11,503 nt of DNA. Source: Bryobacteraceae bacterium (lineage in GTDB: Bacteria > Acidobacteriota > Terriglobia > Bryobacterales > Bryobacteraceae). Under the pieces are notes generated by a model. That model worked only from the letters and a program-made list of their open reading frames with translations. It did no database searches and had not been told where the DNA came from. The stretch is from the NCBI GenBank assembly GCA_025350445.1, contig JANXXV010000831.1:1-11503 (forward strand), written 5' to 3'. The translations under genes were made by a program, and so were the position numbers. Below are positions 1-6,613 of the stretch, one piece after another (the stretch's first letter is position 1; each line of letters opens with the position of its first letter).

Positions 1-505
1 GAGCTTGAAGGCGTAGAGCAGCGGGTCTACCTGCGTTAGCGCGCGTTCCAGGATCGGTTTTCCGAAGCCGGAATTGCCGATGATCTGATAGGGCGTATGG
101 ACCGATCTCCACCCAGTTACCTTCCGGATAGACCAGGAACAGGCGATGCGCGGAATCGGCTGACATTTGCCCGCCGATCAAGGAATGGATGTTGAAACGG
201 AGGTCGGCCTCGCGCAGGGCTACGCCATCTTCTTCGGCGATTTTCCGCACCTGTTGCGCATAGAGGTTCACGATTTTGAAAAGGCGATCGCGGGATTCGC
301 TTTTTCGCGCATAGGCGTCTTCGAAACAGAGCAGCACTTTATCGCGAAGTGACCGCAGGCCTGAATTCAGGATGAAGAATGAAAAGCCTGGGCCCTGATA
401 GGTGGCCACTTTCTTCGCCATCAGCGACTCGGTGCCGGACAGTACGCGGGTGTCGGCGATACCTACAAGTCCGTCTTCTACAGTAATGCCGAGACAAAAA
501 GTCAT
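1..505 (-). CDS. Anbu / proteasome-type protease (COG3484), partial and apparently frameshifted
   Basis: The ATG at 505-503 opens a frame starting MTFCLGITVEDGLVGIADTR, the N-terminus typical of Anbu, a bacterial relative of proteasome beta subunits in the Ntn-hydrolase fold. Family Anbu proteins have Thr at position 2 as candidate nucleophile, and T2 is present here. Further family-like stretches are FNIHSLIGGQM and FLVYPEGNWVEIG. After about residue 136 the homology changes frame: codons for TPYQIIGNSGFGKPILERAL continue in a different frame from position 96 leftwards. This points to a net 2-base loss (or 1-base gain) around 97-100, either a real mutation or a sequencing/assembly error. The 3' end lies outside the window. 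The divergent transglutaminase gene is a known Anbu neighbour. The biological substrate of Anbu is unknown. Family assignment is fairly sure; whether the gene is intact is not. Confidence 0.75.
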   Translation of the reverse strand, partial: MTFCLGITVEDGLVGIADTRVLSGTESLMAKKVATYQGPGFSFFILNSGLRSLRDKVLLCFEDAYARKSESRDRLFKIVNLYAQQVRKIAEEDGVALREADLRFNIHSLIGGQMSADSAHRLFLVYPEGNWVEIGPYALSDHRQFRLRKTDPGTRANAGRPAALRLQA

Positions 506-575
506 TTGAATACATTCTATGCCGGGGATGAAACATTCATCACATGGTTTCGTCCACATTTTGAGTCTAAAATTT

Positions 576-1442
576 ATGCTGACCCGGATAGGCTACGACC
601 TACAATTCCAAGTTCCCGCACCAGTGGCAATGGTGGCAATGCTACACGTGCATCCCTCCCGCACGCATGACCTGTTGGACAGTGACCGGGTCCAGATCGA
701 TCCGGCGGTGCCGGTCCAGCAATACATAGACGGATTTGGCAATCGCTGCTCGCGATTTCTGGCGCCGCGGGCATTGCTGCGATTGCACAATTCCACATTC
801 ATTTTAGATTCCGGCGAACCCGATCCCGTGAACCGGGAGGCGCGCCAGATTCCGTTGGATCAACTGCCGCCGGAGACGCTGCAATTCCTGATGAACTCCC
901 GTTACTGTGAAGTGGACCGGCTCTCGCCGCTTGCGGTGGAACTATTTGGAAGCGTTCCGGAGGGATGGCCGCGCGTGCAGGCGATTTGCGATTGGGTTCA
1001 CGAGAAGGTTACCTTCGGATATCAATTTGCACGCTCCACCAAGACAGCGCTGGACGTCTACAGCGAGTGCACCGGGGTATGCCGCGACTTTCAGCACTTG
1101 GCTATCACGTTATGCCGCTGCATGAACATTCCGGCGCGCTATGCCACCGGATATCTGGGAGACATCCGCGTTCCACAGGTGCCCGTGCCGATGGATTTCA
1201 GCGCTTGGTTTGAGGTGTATCTGGACGGCGGGTGGTGGACCTTCGACGCGCGCCACAATACGCCAAGAGTGGGGCGCGTGCTGATGGCCGTGGGTCGCGA
1301 TGCATCCGATGTGGCGATGACAACGTCGTTCGGGCTGGCGCCGCTTACCGGCTTCAGTGTGATCTCCGAAGAGATTGCCGAGCTGGGGGGCGATTTCACT
1401 GCAAGGATGGATGCGCTCCAATCGTCCCCACAAGCTCTGTAA
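576..1442 (+). CDS. Transglutaminase-like family protein (COG1305), Anbu-associated
   Basis: This is a 288-residue protein starting MLTRIGYDLQF. An upstream in-frame ATG at 519 exists, but the family N-terminus (short beta-rich domain, IGYDLQFQVPAPVAMV) begins at 576, so that start is preferred. The transglutaminase-like core occupies about residues 130-230. The likely nucleophile is C169 in TGVCRDFQHLA, followed by IPARYATGYLG, then DFSAWFEVYLDG and WTFDARHN (D224, H227). The position that carries the catalytic His in classical members (DxHAW) is Ser209 here. No signal peptide or membrane segment is evident, so it is probably cytoplasmic. It diverges from the Anbu gene with 70 bp between starts. 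In other bacteria this pairing, together with ATP-grasp and alpha-E proteins, is proposed to act in peptide synthesis or cleavage. Its 3' end overlaps the convergent PEPCK gene by 47 bp. Confidence 0.8.
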   Translation: MLTRIGYDLQFQVPAPVAMVAMLHVHPSRTHDLLDSDRVQIDPAVPVQQYIDGFGNRCSRFLAPRALLRLHNSTFILDSGEPDPVNREARQIPLDQLPPETLQFLMNSRYCEVDRLSPLAVELFGSVPEGWPRVQAICDWVHEKVTFGYQFARSTKTALDVYSECTGVCRDFQHLAITLCRCMNIPARYATGYLGDIRVPQVPVPMDFSAWFEVYLDGGWWTFDARHNTPRVGRVLMAVGRDASDVAMTTSFGLAPLTGFSVISEEIAELGGDFTARMDALQSSPQAL

Positions 1443-4026
1443 GGTAAGTGTCGCGCTGCACGCGATCTAATTCTTCCTGGGCTGCAATCTGGCGCGGGTC
1501 TCCTTCAAGCGCCGCCACGTGGCGTGTCCAGAGAGCGATGTCGACCCTCTGTTTGGCTTCGAGACGCTGCTTGTAGCAGTCGCTTGCGAGCAGCGATTCA
1601 CGCGTGAACATTTCCCTGATGCGCGGATCGTCTTCCCGCATGCCCATGTATTCGCCATGGGCCATGATATGCAGCAGCGCCTGGATGGGCGGGCAGGCGG
1701 ACTGCACGCTGCCGTCTTCAAAATAGAGGAGCGCCACCGTGCGCTGCGCTTCCACAATAGCGTCGACTCCGGCCGCGAATACAGCGGGGTCCTGCTTTTC
1801 CGGGCGGAGCAGGTCCTCTGGGAATACCGCGTTCGGCATTTCAAAAATGCGGCCGAGGAAGCGGTCCACAAATGCCGCGGTGATGCGGTAGCCCAGGCGG
1901 CTGGCGCGGATGGTTCGTCCTTCGTATTCGAAGTCCTCCATCTTTTCGAGGTACCCGTTCTCCATCAGGAACGGAGCGCTGCGCTCGGCCACTCTCATGC
2001 GGCACCAGAGTTCGGGAACCAACATGCTATTGTCGTGGTCCACACGGTAGTGGGGTCCGACATGGCCGGCTGCCGTAGTGAAGCCGGCGTATCCGGTGAC
2101 GATGGCCGAGACCAGCGCATTGTTAACGTCAACCACAGGGGGCAGGGCATTGAACGGGCCTTTGGTCAACGCACCTTCGCTGCCGAAGCCGGTTGTCGAC
2201 GGCGACTTTCCGGTGAGGCTGCATATAAAGTCCATGAACAATTCCGGCAGATCCTGATAGTGAATCGGGTTGTAGACGGCCAGGGGAGGAATGCCGGCTT
2301 TCGCGTCCGGCGGATTGTTGCGGCGGCTTGCTAATACTCCGCTCACCGGGAAGTGTACTTTGTTTTCCGAGGGAATTTCGCGCGCAAGACGTGTGCCGAT
2401 TTCCGCCAGGTAGGCGCTGCGCGGGTCCATCAGGTCCGGCCGCTTCTGCAAATAGCGCGGATTCTTCGATGGACTGCCGTCCACCATGCGCGGTTGCGCC
2501 GATGAAACTACGAATGACGTTTGTGGATTCGCGGCGAAATCGGAAAGCAGGCGCTTCATGGGTTCGGTGAATTTGTCGAATTCCACCACATGATCCACCA
2601 GTGCCTGGGCCTGCTGCACGGTTAGCGGTTCGAAGTTGGAAATGAATGTGCCGGGCGAGGCGAGGTCCGCTTCGGCGTCCTTATCAAAGCCGCGGTGAAC
2701 GGCATCGTCGGGGCGTTGGAACAGCAGCGTCTCACAGTTCTGCACTAGTTTGACGCTGGGGTTGTTATATTCGGGGTCGAGATTGTTAAGGCTTTCCCTG
2801 GGCAGGACGACGGAGGCGGTGATGTCGTCTTCCACCTGTACTTTGTCGGCGGGATGGAAATCGGGGCGGAGTTTGTAGATGCGCCAGGATCCGTTCGGAT
2901 CGTATCCCATACGCAGGTAGTTGCCGACCAACTGCTGATTTTCAAACTTCAATTCATGGCCGAGGAAGCCATTGATACGATCCACGCTGAAGTGTTCGCG
3001 CCAGGCATCGCCCCAGTCCGGCCGGTAGTAACGCTTTACGGTGATCAGCAGTTGGCGCACGGTTTGCGGAATGGCGGCCAGCCACTGGTTGTGATCGGCT
3101 ATGTATTCGGGCGAAGGAGTCATCAATTTGATGACGGAACCGAGGGAACGCTCCGGGCTGAGAATATCGCGTTTGGCGCGGGCTTCCGAGTGGGTGCGTT
3201 TATAGATACCTGAGAAGTCTTTCTTGAGGATCTCTTCCACGTGATCCATTTCGCGTTCAAAGTCGCGGACGAAGACGGGGCCCTTGAGGATGATGCTGCC
3301 GAGGGATTTCGAGATTTCCGATTTACCGCCGCCTGATACGGTGCATGGTTTGTGGCAAAGAATTCCATCGGCGCGCGAGGCCACCAGGCGCCAGGCGGCG
3401 CCACCGGTTTGTTTCTCCAGGCGGATCTTGGTGCCCCAGGGCAGCATGTAGGTTTCTTTGGCGCGGAGTATCAGTTGATGCCATTCGCCGTTCTGCCGTT
3501 GCCACCTCACTGAGCCTTCCCGCACGCTGAATTCGGCGTTCTCGGGAACATAGAAAATGTCGGGATACTGGCGATCGGTGGCATAGCCTTCGGACTGAAT
3601 TTCTACGCGATCCCCTAGCCAGATCATCGCCTGGTCGAAGGTGACCTTCTTGGTAAGAACGGTGCGGCCGGCATAGAATTGCGGACCCAGCACGTAGGCG
3701 GGGAACGCGATGGCGCCGCCGGCGTGTTCTTCCTCGCACATTCCGAAGAGGTTCGCCGCGTAGCTGATCTGCGTCTTCACTTCCTTCTTGCAATAGCCGT
3801 AATAGTTGTCGGCAATGATCGTGACCATGACGCCGCGCCGATCGCGGCAGGCGATTTTGAAGGCGCCGCCATCGTTGTAGATCTCCGATTCCCCGCGCCA
3901 GCACATGCCTTCGCGGCGCTGGCGTTCGGTGGCCTCGTCGAAGCGTGGAAGGCCCAGTGCTTTCTTGCTCAGCGCCGGACCGGCGCTGAACATCACCGGA
4001 CCCAAGGGCGCCAAGAAGTTGACCAA
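1396..4026 (-). CDS. PPi-type phosphoenolpyruvate carboxykinase, N-terminally truncated
   Basis: From about residue 20 (SKKALGLPRFDEATERQRREG) to the C-terminus (LVGTIGAHPSLQ), the protein matches the PPi-dependent PEP carboxykinase family known from Propionibacterium and Entamoeba. That enzyme interconverts oxaloacetate plus pyrophosphate with PEP, CO2 and phosphate. Characteristic blocks are IADNYYGYCKKEVKTQISYA (71-90), CHKPCTVSGGGKSEISKSL (224-242, glycine-rich), NCETLLFQRPDDAVHRG (430-446), SKNPRYLQ, RRNNPPD and LTGKSPSTTGFGSEGALTKG (604-623). Recognition is from memory of the family, without a search. Family members are about 1,130 residues long; this frame has 876, and residues 1-19 do not look native. 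Homology ends at a 17-bp palindrome (3971-3987), beyond which another gene's coding sequence lies. The ATG at 4026 is therefore fortuitous, and the protein is probably non-functional unless the junction is an assembly artefact. No frameshift is seen in the remaining ~857 codons. Confidence 0.8.
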   Translation of the reverse strand: MVNFLAPLGPVMFSAGPALSKKALGLPRFDEATERQRREGMCWRGESEIYNDGGAFKIACRDRRGVMVTIIADNYYGYCKKEVKTQISYAANLFGMCEEEHAGGAIAFPAYVLGPQFYAGRTVLTKKVTFDQAMIWLGDRVEIQSEGYATDRQYPDIFYVPENAEFSVREGSVRWQRQNGEWHQLILRAKETYMLPWGTKIRLEKQTGGAAWRLVASRADGILCHKPCTVSGGGKSEISKSLGSIILKGPVFVRDFEREMDHVEEILKKDFSGIYKRTHSEARAKRDILSPERSLGSVIKLMTPSPEYIADHNQWLAAIPQTVRQLLITVKRYYRPDWGDAWREHFSVDRINGFLGHELKFENQQLVGNYLRMGYDPNGSWRIYKLRPDFHPADKVQVEDDITASVVLPRESLNNLDPEYNNPSVKLVQNCETLLFQRPDDAVHRGFDKDAEADLASPGTFISNFEPLTVQQAQALVDHVVEFDKFTEPMKRLLSDFAANPQTSFVVSSAQPRMVDGSPSKNPRYLQKRPDLMDPRSAYLAEIGTRLAREIPSENKVHFPVSGVLASRRNNPPDAKAGIPPLAVYNPIHYQDLPELFMDFICSLTGKSPSTTGFGSEGALTKGPFNALPPVVDVNNALVSAIVTGYAGFTTAAGHVGPHYRVDHDNSMLVPELWCRMRVAERSAPFLMENGYLEKMEDFEYEGRTIRASRLGYRITAAFVDRFLGRIFEMPNAVFPEDLLRPEKQDPAVFAAGVDAIVEAQRTVALLYFEDGSVQSACPPIQALLHIMAHGEYMGMREDDPRIREMFTRESLLASDCYKQRLEAKQRVDIALWTRHVAALEGDPRQIAAQEELDRVQRDTYLTELVGTIGAHPSLQ
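3971..3987. repeat. 17-bp perfect palindrome at the junction of two truncated genes
   Basis: AGCGCCGGACCGGCGCT is an 8-bp perfect inverted repeat around one central base. Both strands read Ser-Ala-Gly-Pro-Ala-Leu through it. PEPCK homology on the minus strand starts at its left edge. The TIGR03437-type reading on the plus strand includes it and runs right. It marks the breakpoint between two genes that are both missing their 5' ends. Confidence 0.85.
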
Positions 4027-4525
4027 AGGAACGGACGGCAGCTACTTTCTGCAACTAGCGGGCGCCCCGCTTCCAACCGGAACTTCCGCCGGGCCGGACT
4101 ACCTGGATGCCGGACCGTACACCGTCGACAACGGCACAGGCGGCGCCGGAGCCACTGCGGTAGGGCCCTTCAAGGCATCGATCATACTGGGTCCGCCCCT
4201 GAAGTGGGAAAACAAATCCAGCATCGACGTCATCGACCGTTCTAAGAACCTGGAAGTGACCTGGAGCGGCGGCGATCCCAACGGCTTCGTGAATATAGTA
4301 GGCGGTTCCGCCTTATCCACATTCGGAGCCGCCTTCGTCTGCCGCGAAAAGACCAGCGCCGGACGATTCACCATCCCATCCGTGGCTATGCTCAACATCC
4401 CGCTGGGCGATCTGTCGGTGCTCTCGGTCGGCGGCATCTCATCGGCGAAATTCACCGCCTCCGGCCTCGATAGCGGCACGCTTACCTCCTACGGCAACAG
4501 CGCCAAGCAGGTGACTTTCAAGTAA
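3971..4525 (+). CDS. 3' fragment of TIGR03437-type (Solibacter-style) secreted protein
   Basis: The plus-strand frame reads SAGPALNITGPKGAKKLTKG, then YLDAGPYTVDNGTGGAGATAVGPFK, VTWSGGDPNGFVNIVGG, FVCREKTSAGRFTIPS and ends VKQ-type with QVTFK. This pattern is familiar from the C-termini of long extracellular beta-rich proteins of Solibacter and relatives, often labelled TIGR03437 family. Such proteins are hundreds of residues longer and begin with a signal peptide; neither is present here. The frame stays open leftwards to an ATG at 3905, but 3905-3970 is antisense to well-conserved PEPCK codons and is not native to this gene. It is therefore a 5'-truncated remnant cut at the palindrome 3971-3987. 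It ends 3 bp before the stop of the convergent sugar transferase gene. The function of the family is unknown. Family call is moderate; the truncation is well supported by the neighbouring homology. Confidence 0.55.
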   Translation, partial: SAGPALNITGPKGAKKLTKGTDGSYFLQLAGAPLPTGTSAGPDYLDAGPYTVDNGTGGAGATAVGPFKASIILGPPLKWENKSSIDVIDRSKNLEVTWSGGDPNGFVNIVGGSALSTFGAAFVCREKTSAGRFTIPSVAMLNIPLGDLSVLSVGGISSAKFTASGLDSGTLTSYGNSAKQVTFK

Positions 4526-4528
4526 GCG

Positions 4529-5920
4529 CTACTGCCCGCTCTGCGAAAACAGCATCACCTTCACAGTGTGAAACAAGATATAAGCATCCAGTGACGGCGA
4601 CAGATTCTTGATGTAATACAGATCGTACTCCAGCTTCACGATCGTATCTTCCAGAGTCTCGCCGTACTTGTAGTTGATCTGCGCCCATCCCGTAACCCCC
4701 GGCCGCACGCAATGCCGCTGCCGGTAGAACGGAATCTGTTCCGACAGCGTACGTACAAATTCAGGCCGCTCCGGCCGTGGTCCCACAATCGACATCTCGC
4801 CCCGAACCACATTGAACAGTTGCGGCAGCTCATCCAGCCGCAGCCTGCGCAGCCACTTCCCGATCGGGGTCACACGCGGATCGTCGCGCGTAGCCCACAC
4901 CGCTCCGGTCTCCGCCTCGGCATCGGTTCGCATGGAGCGGAACTTATATAGCGTGAAGGTTTCGCCGTTCAGCCCCACCCGATTCTGCCGGAAAAGCACC
5001 GGACCGTTCGAGGTCATCCGGACCGCCAGCGCCACCAGCAACATGATGGGCGTCAGCAACACGAAGCCGATGATTCCGAGCGCCCTCGAATAAACAGACT
5101 GAATCGCCAGGCTCCGCGGTTGCGGGCCCAGTTCGGCCGAGAAGATCAGTTGCGAAGGGCGCAGTTCCCTGGTGGAGACGCGGCCGAAAGCCGCTTCGTA
5201 GGTAGCGGCCGCTTCTTCGATTCGAATGCCCAGAAATCGGAAGTCCAGCAGGTCGTAAACAGGCAGCGCCTGCCGCCGTTCCGTAAGCCCTACGACAATC
5301 CGGTCCGGCTTACATTCCAACACGATCTCGCGCAACTGCGCAATATTGCCCAGCACCGCTCCTCCGCTGAGCTCTTCCCCCTTCTCCCGATTGTTGTCGA
5401 CGAATCCCACGCAGGCGAGACCAAGCTGCGGATGATCGATCAACCGCGCGGCAATTTCAAGCGCCACCGAGTTGGTGCCCAGAAACAGCAGCTTCTGTGC
5501 CCCCAGCGCACGGAACACCACGCCGACGTAGAGTAGCCGCCAGGCGGGAATCAGCACCAGCAGCATCAGGCAGCCGAATATCATCACCCAGCGGGACATC
5601 ATCAGATCCCGGTTGACATAGGTAAGCAGCGCCTGCGAGAAGAAGACGAGGCCGATCACCAGGCAAAGTTGTTGCAGCAGAAGCGTTTTTGAACGGATGC
5701 GGAAGTCGTTATAGAGGTCCTGAAAGTACAGCCCCAGCATCACGCTTGCCACTACAAGCGTGATGCGGCTCAGACCGCCGTCGTAGAACAGAAACACTTG
5801 CGGGTCTGAATCCACAACCAGATAGGTGGAAATGATGAAACAGGCGAAGATGAGAATGACTTCCGAGAGCACCAGTGCCACAACGCTGGTCGGAACGAAT
5901 ACGCGAAACAGGCGAATCAT
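4529..5920 (-). CDS. Exopolysaccharide sugar transferase (polyprenyl glycosylphosphotransferase), EpsB/TIGR03013-like
   Basis: This membrane protein of 463 residues transfers a sugar-1-phosphate from a nucleotide sugar to the undecaprenyl phosphate carrier, the first step in building an exopolysaccharide repeat unit. Four hydrophobic helices lie at about 10-33, 52-68, 83-102 and 111-137. A Rossmann-like soluble domain follows (KLLFLGTNSVALEIAARL, 143-160, to about 240), then a fifth hydrophobic segment (280-302) and the catalytic bacterial sugar transferase domain. That domain shows PVLFRQNRVGLNGETFTLYKFRSM, LRLDELPQLFNVVRGEMSIVGPRPERP with the Asp363-Glu364 pair, and RPGVTGWAQINYKYGET. The N-terminus MIRLFRVFVPT and overall layout resemble the PEP-CTERM/exosortase-associated group. 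All expected motifs are intact and the length is normal. A promoter lies just upstream at 5959-5987. No other polysaccharide genes are in the window, so the sugar is unknown. WcaJ/PssY-type naming is an alternative. Confidence 0.9.
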   Translation of the reverse strand: MIRLFRVFVPTSVVALVLSEVILIFACFIISTYLVVDSDPQVFLFYDGGLSRITLVVASVMLGLYFQDLYNDFRIRSKTLLLQQLCLVIGLVFFSQALLTYVNRDLMMSRWVMIFGCLMLLVLIPAWRLLYVGVVFRALGAQKLLFLGTNSVALEIAARLIDHPQLGLACVGFVDNNREKGEELSGGAVLGNIAQLREIVLECKPDRIVVGLTERRQALPVYDLLDFRFLGIRIEEAAATYEAAFGRVSTRELRPSQLIFSAELGPQPRSLAIQSVYSRALGIIGFVLLTPIMLLVALAVRMTSNGPVLFRQNRVGLNGETFTLYKFRSMRTDAEAETGAVWATRDDPRVTPIGKWLRRLRLDELPQLFNVVRGEMSIVGPRPERPEFVRTLSEQIPFYRQRHCVRPGVTGWAQINYKYGETLEDTIVKLEYDLYYIKNLSPSLDAYILFHTVKVMLFSQSGQ

Positions 5921-5958
5921 CTATAAGAGTAAGTGTCCCAAACAAACTTGTTCTCGTA

Positions 5959-5987
5959 ATTTTACCATTGGAGCAAAGCCGTTCCAA
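5959..5987 (-). promoter_or_regulatory. Predicted sigma70-type promoter of the sugar transferase gene
   Basis: On the minus strand TTGGAA (5987-5982) and TAAAAT (5964-5959) are separated by 17 bp. They match the -35 and -10 consensus in four and five of six bases. The predicted transcript start near 5952 leaves a leader of about 30 nt before the ATG at 5920. No clear Shine-Dalgarno sequence is visible. Confidence 0.55.
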
Positions 5988-6044
5988 GGTGATATGGGAT
6001 AATTTTGGTCGTAATTTAAACTGTTGGAAACAGGCGGCATGCCC

Positions 6045-6073
6045 TTGACGTGGGCGCACACTTGGGCTATTCT
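6045..6073 (+). promoter_or_regulatory. Predicted sigma70-type promoter of the isc operon
   Basis: TTGACG (6045-6050) and TATTCT (6068-6073) are separated by 17 bp, close to the sigma70 consensus. The transcript start is expected near 6080, inside the dyad at 6076-6100. Because the start lies downstream of an in-frame ATG at 6024, this promoter supports 6111 as the iscR start codon. Confidence 0.65.
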
Positions 6074-6075
6074 CT

Positions 6076-6100
6076 ATCTAGGACTAGTTCAGTCGTATAT
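6076..6100. promoter_or_regulatory. Predicted IscR operator (type-1-like dyad)
   Basis: A 25-bp dyad has AT at 6076-6077, GACT at 6082-6085, AGTC at 6091-6094 and AT at 6099-6100, all symmetric about 6088. The core GACT-AGTTC-AGTC fits the GACTRWWWYAGTC heart of E. coli type-1 IscR sites at 12 of 13 positions, and the total length is the same. The flanking positions match less well. It overlaps the predicted transcription start, so a bound regulator should repress the operon. Confidence 0.6.
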
Positions 6101-6110
6101 TGCTCCTGTC

Positions 6111-6602
6111 ATGTTGAAACTAACTAAGAAAGCAGATTACGGATTGATCGCCCTGAAGCACTTGGCCGTGAAGAAATCCAGCGCCAGTGCCAAGGAGATC
6201 GCGGATGCCTACCAGATTCCGCTGCCGCTGCTTTCCAAGGTACTGCAAAAGCTGGGTAAGAGCGGTTTCCTGCTCTCAGAGCACGGCGCCAATGGCGGCT
6301 ACCGTTTGGCTAGGGCTGCGCGGAGCATCACGGCGCTTGAGGTAATCCGGTCGATAGACGGTCCCATATTTTTGACGTCGTGCTTCACAAACCATGGCGG
6401 CTGCAGCCAGTCGGACAGGTGTACCGTGAAGGAACCTCTGCGAAAAGTGCATGATGGCATCCAGAACCTGCTGGCGAGCATCTCAATTGCAGACATGGCG
6501 GAAGAGGAAGACGAAGCCGCAGCCAGTTCAGGCTGCGCCAGTGACGTTCCAGCGGCCGTGTTTGTGGCCAGCCCTTCCCTGCCGGTACTCCCAGGATTGT
6601 AA
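6111..6602 (+). CDS. iscR: Rrf2-family iron-sulfur regulator IscR
   Basis: This 163-residue regulator heads the isc operon and probably senses Fe-S status through its own cluster. The N-terminal winged helix ([19 protein letters not shown], then [21 protein letters not shown], and the wing [13 protein letters not shown]) is typical of Rrf2 proteins. Three Cys, C91, C98 and C104, are the likely cluster ligands, with spacing C-X6-C-X5-C; E. coli IscR has C-X5-C-X5-C. The E. coli fourth ligand His107 is not conserved here (C104 is followed by TVK); H95 or H114 could substitute. The C-terminus from about 130 is acidic, then Ala/Ser/Pro-rich, and looks disordered. An in-frame ATG at 6024 is upstream of the predicted promoter and is rejected as the start. 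No obvious Shine-Dalgarno is seen at 6111. The upstream dyad suggests autoregulation. Confidence 0.88.
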   Translation: MLKLTKKADYGLIALKHLAVKKSSASAKEIADAYQIPLPLLSKVLQKLGKSGFLLSEHGANGGYRLARAARSITALEVIRSIDGPIFLTSCFTNHGGCSQSDRCTVKEPLRKVHDGIQNLLASISIADMAEEEDEAAASSGCASDVPAAVFVASPSLPVLPGL

Positions 6603-6613
6603 GGAATTCATAT

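Noticed and set aside
506..575. Promoter boxes in the divergent Anbu/transglutaminase gap (TAGAAT on the minus strand, TAAAAT on the plus strand)
   Set aside because: Each -10-like box sits nearly on its start codon and neither has a convincing -35 at the right distance.
1519..2334. Long plus-strand open frame of 271 codons
   Set aside because: It is antisense to the strongly conserved PPi-PEPCK frame and its translation has no recognisable domain; a shadow frame in GC-rich DNA.
3905..3970. Upstream extension of the TIGR03437-type frame to an ATG at 3905
   Set aside because: This stretch encodes conserved PEPCK residues on the other strand (KKALGLPRFDEATERQRREG), so the plus-strand reading is accidental.
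3323..4054. Minus-strand open frame of 243 codons
   Set aside because: It is another frame of the PEPCK gene; the translation is Arg-rich and low in sense, while the PEPCK frame carries the family motifs.
6024..6110. Longer iscR start at 6024
   Set aside because: It lies upstream of the predicted -35/-10 boxes and adds a non-family N-terminus; 6111 gives the standard Rrf2 start [11 protein letters not shown].
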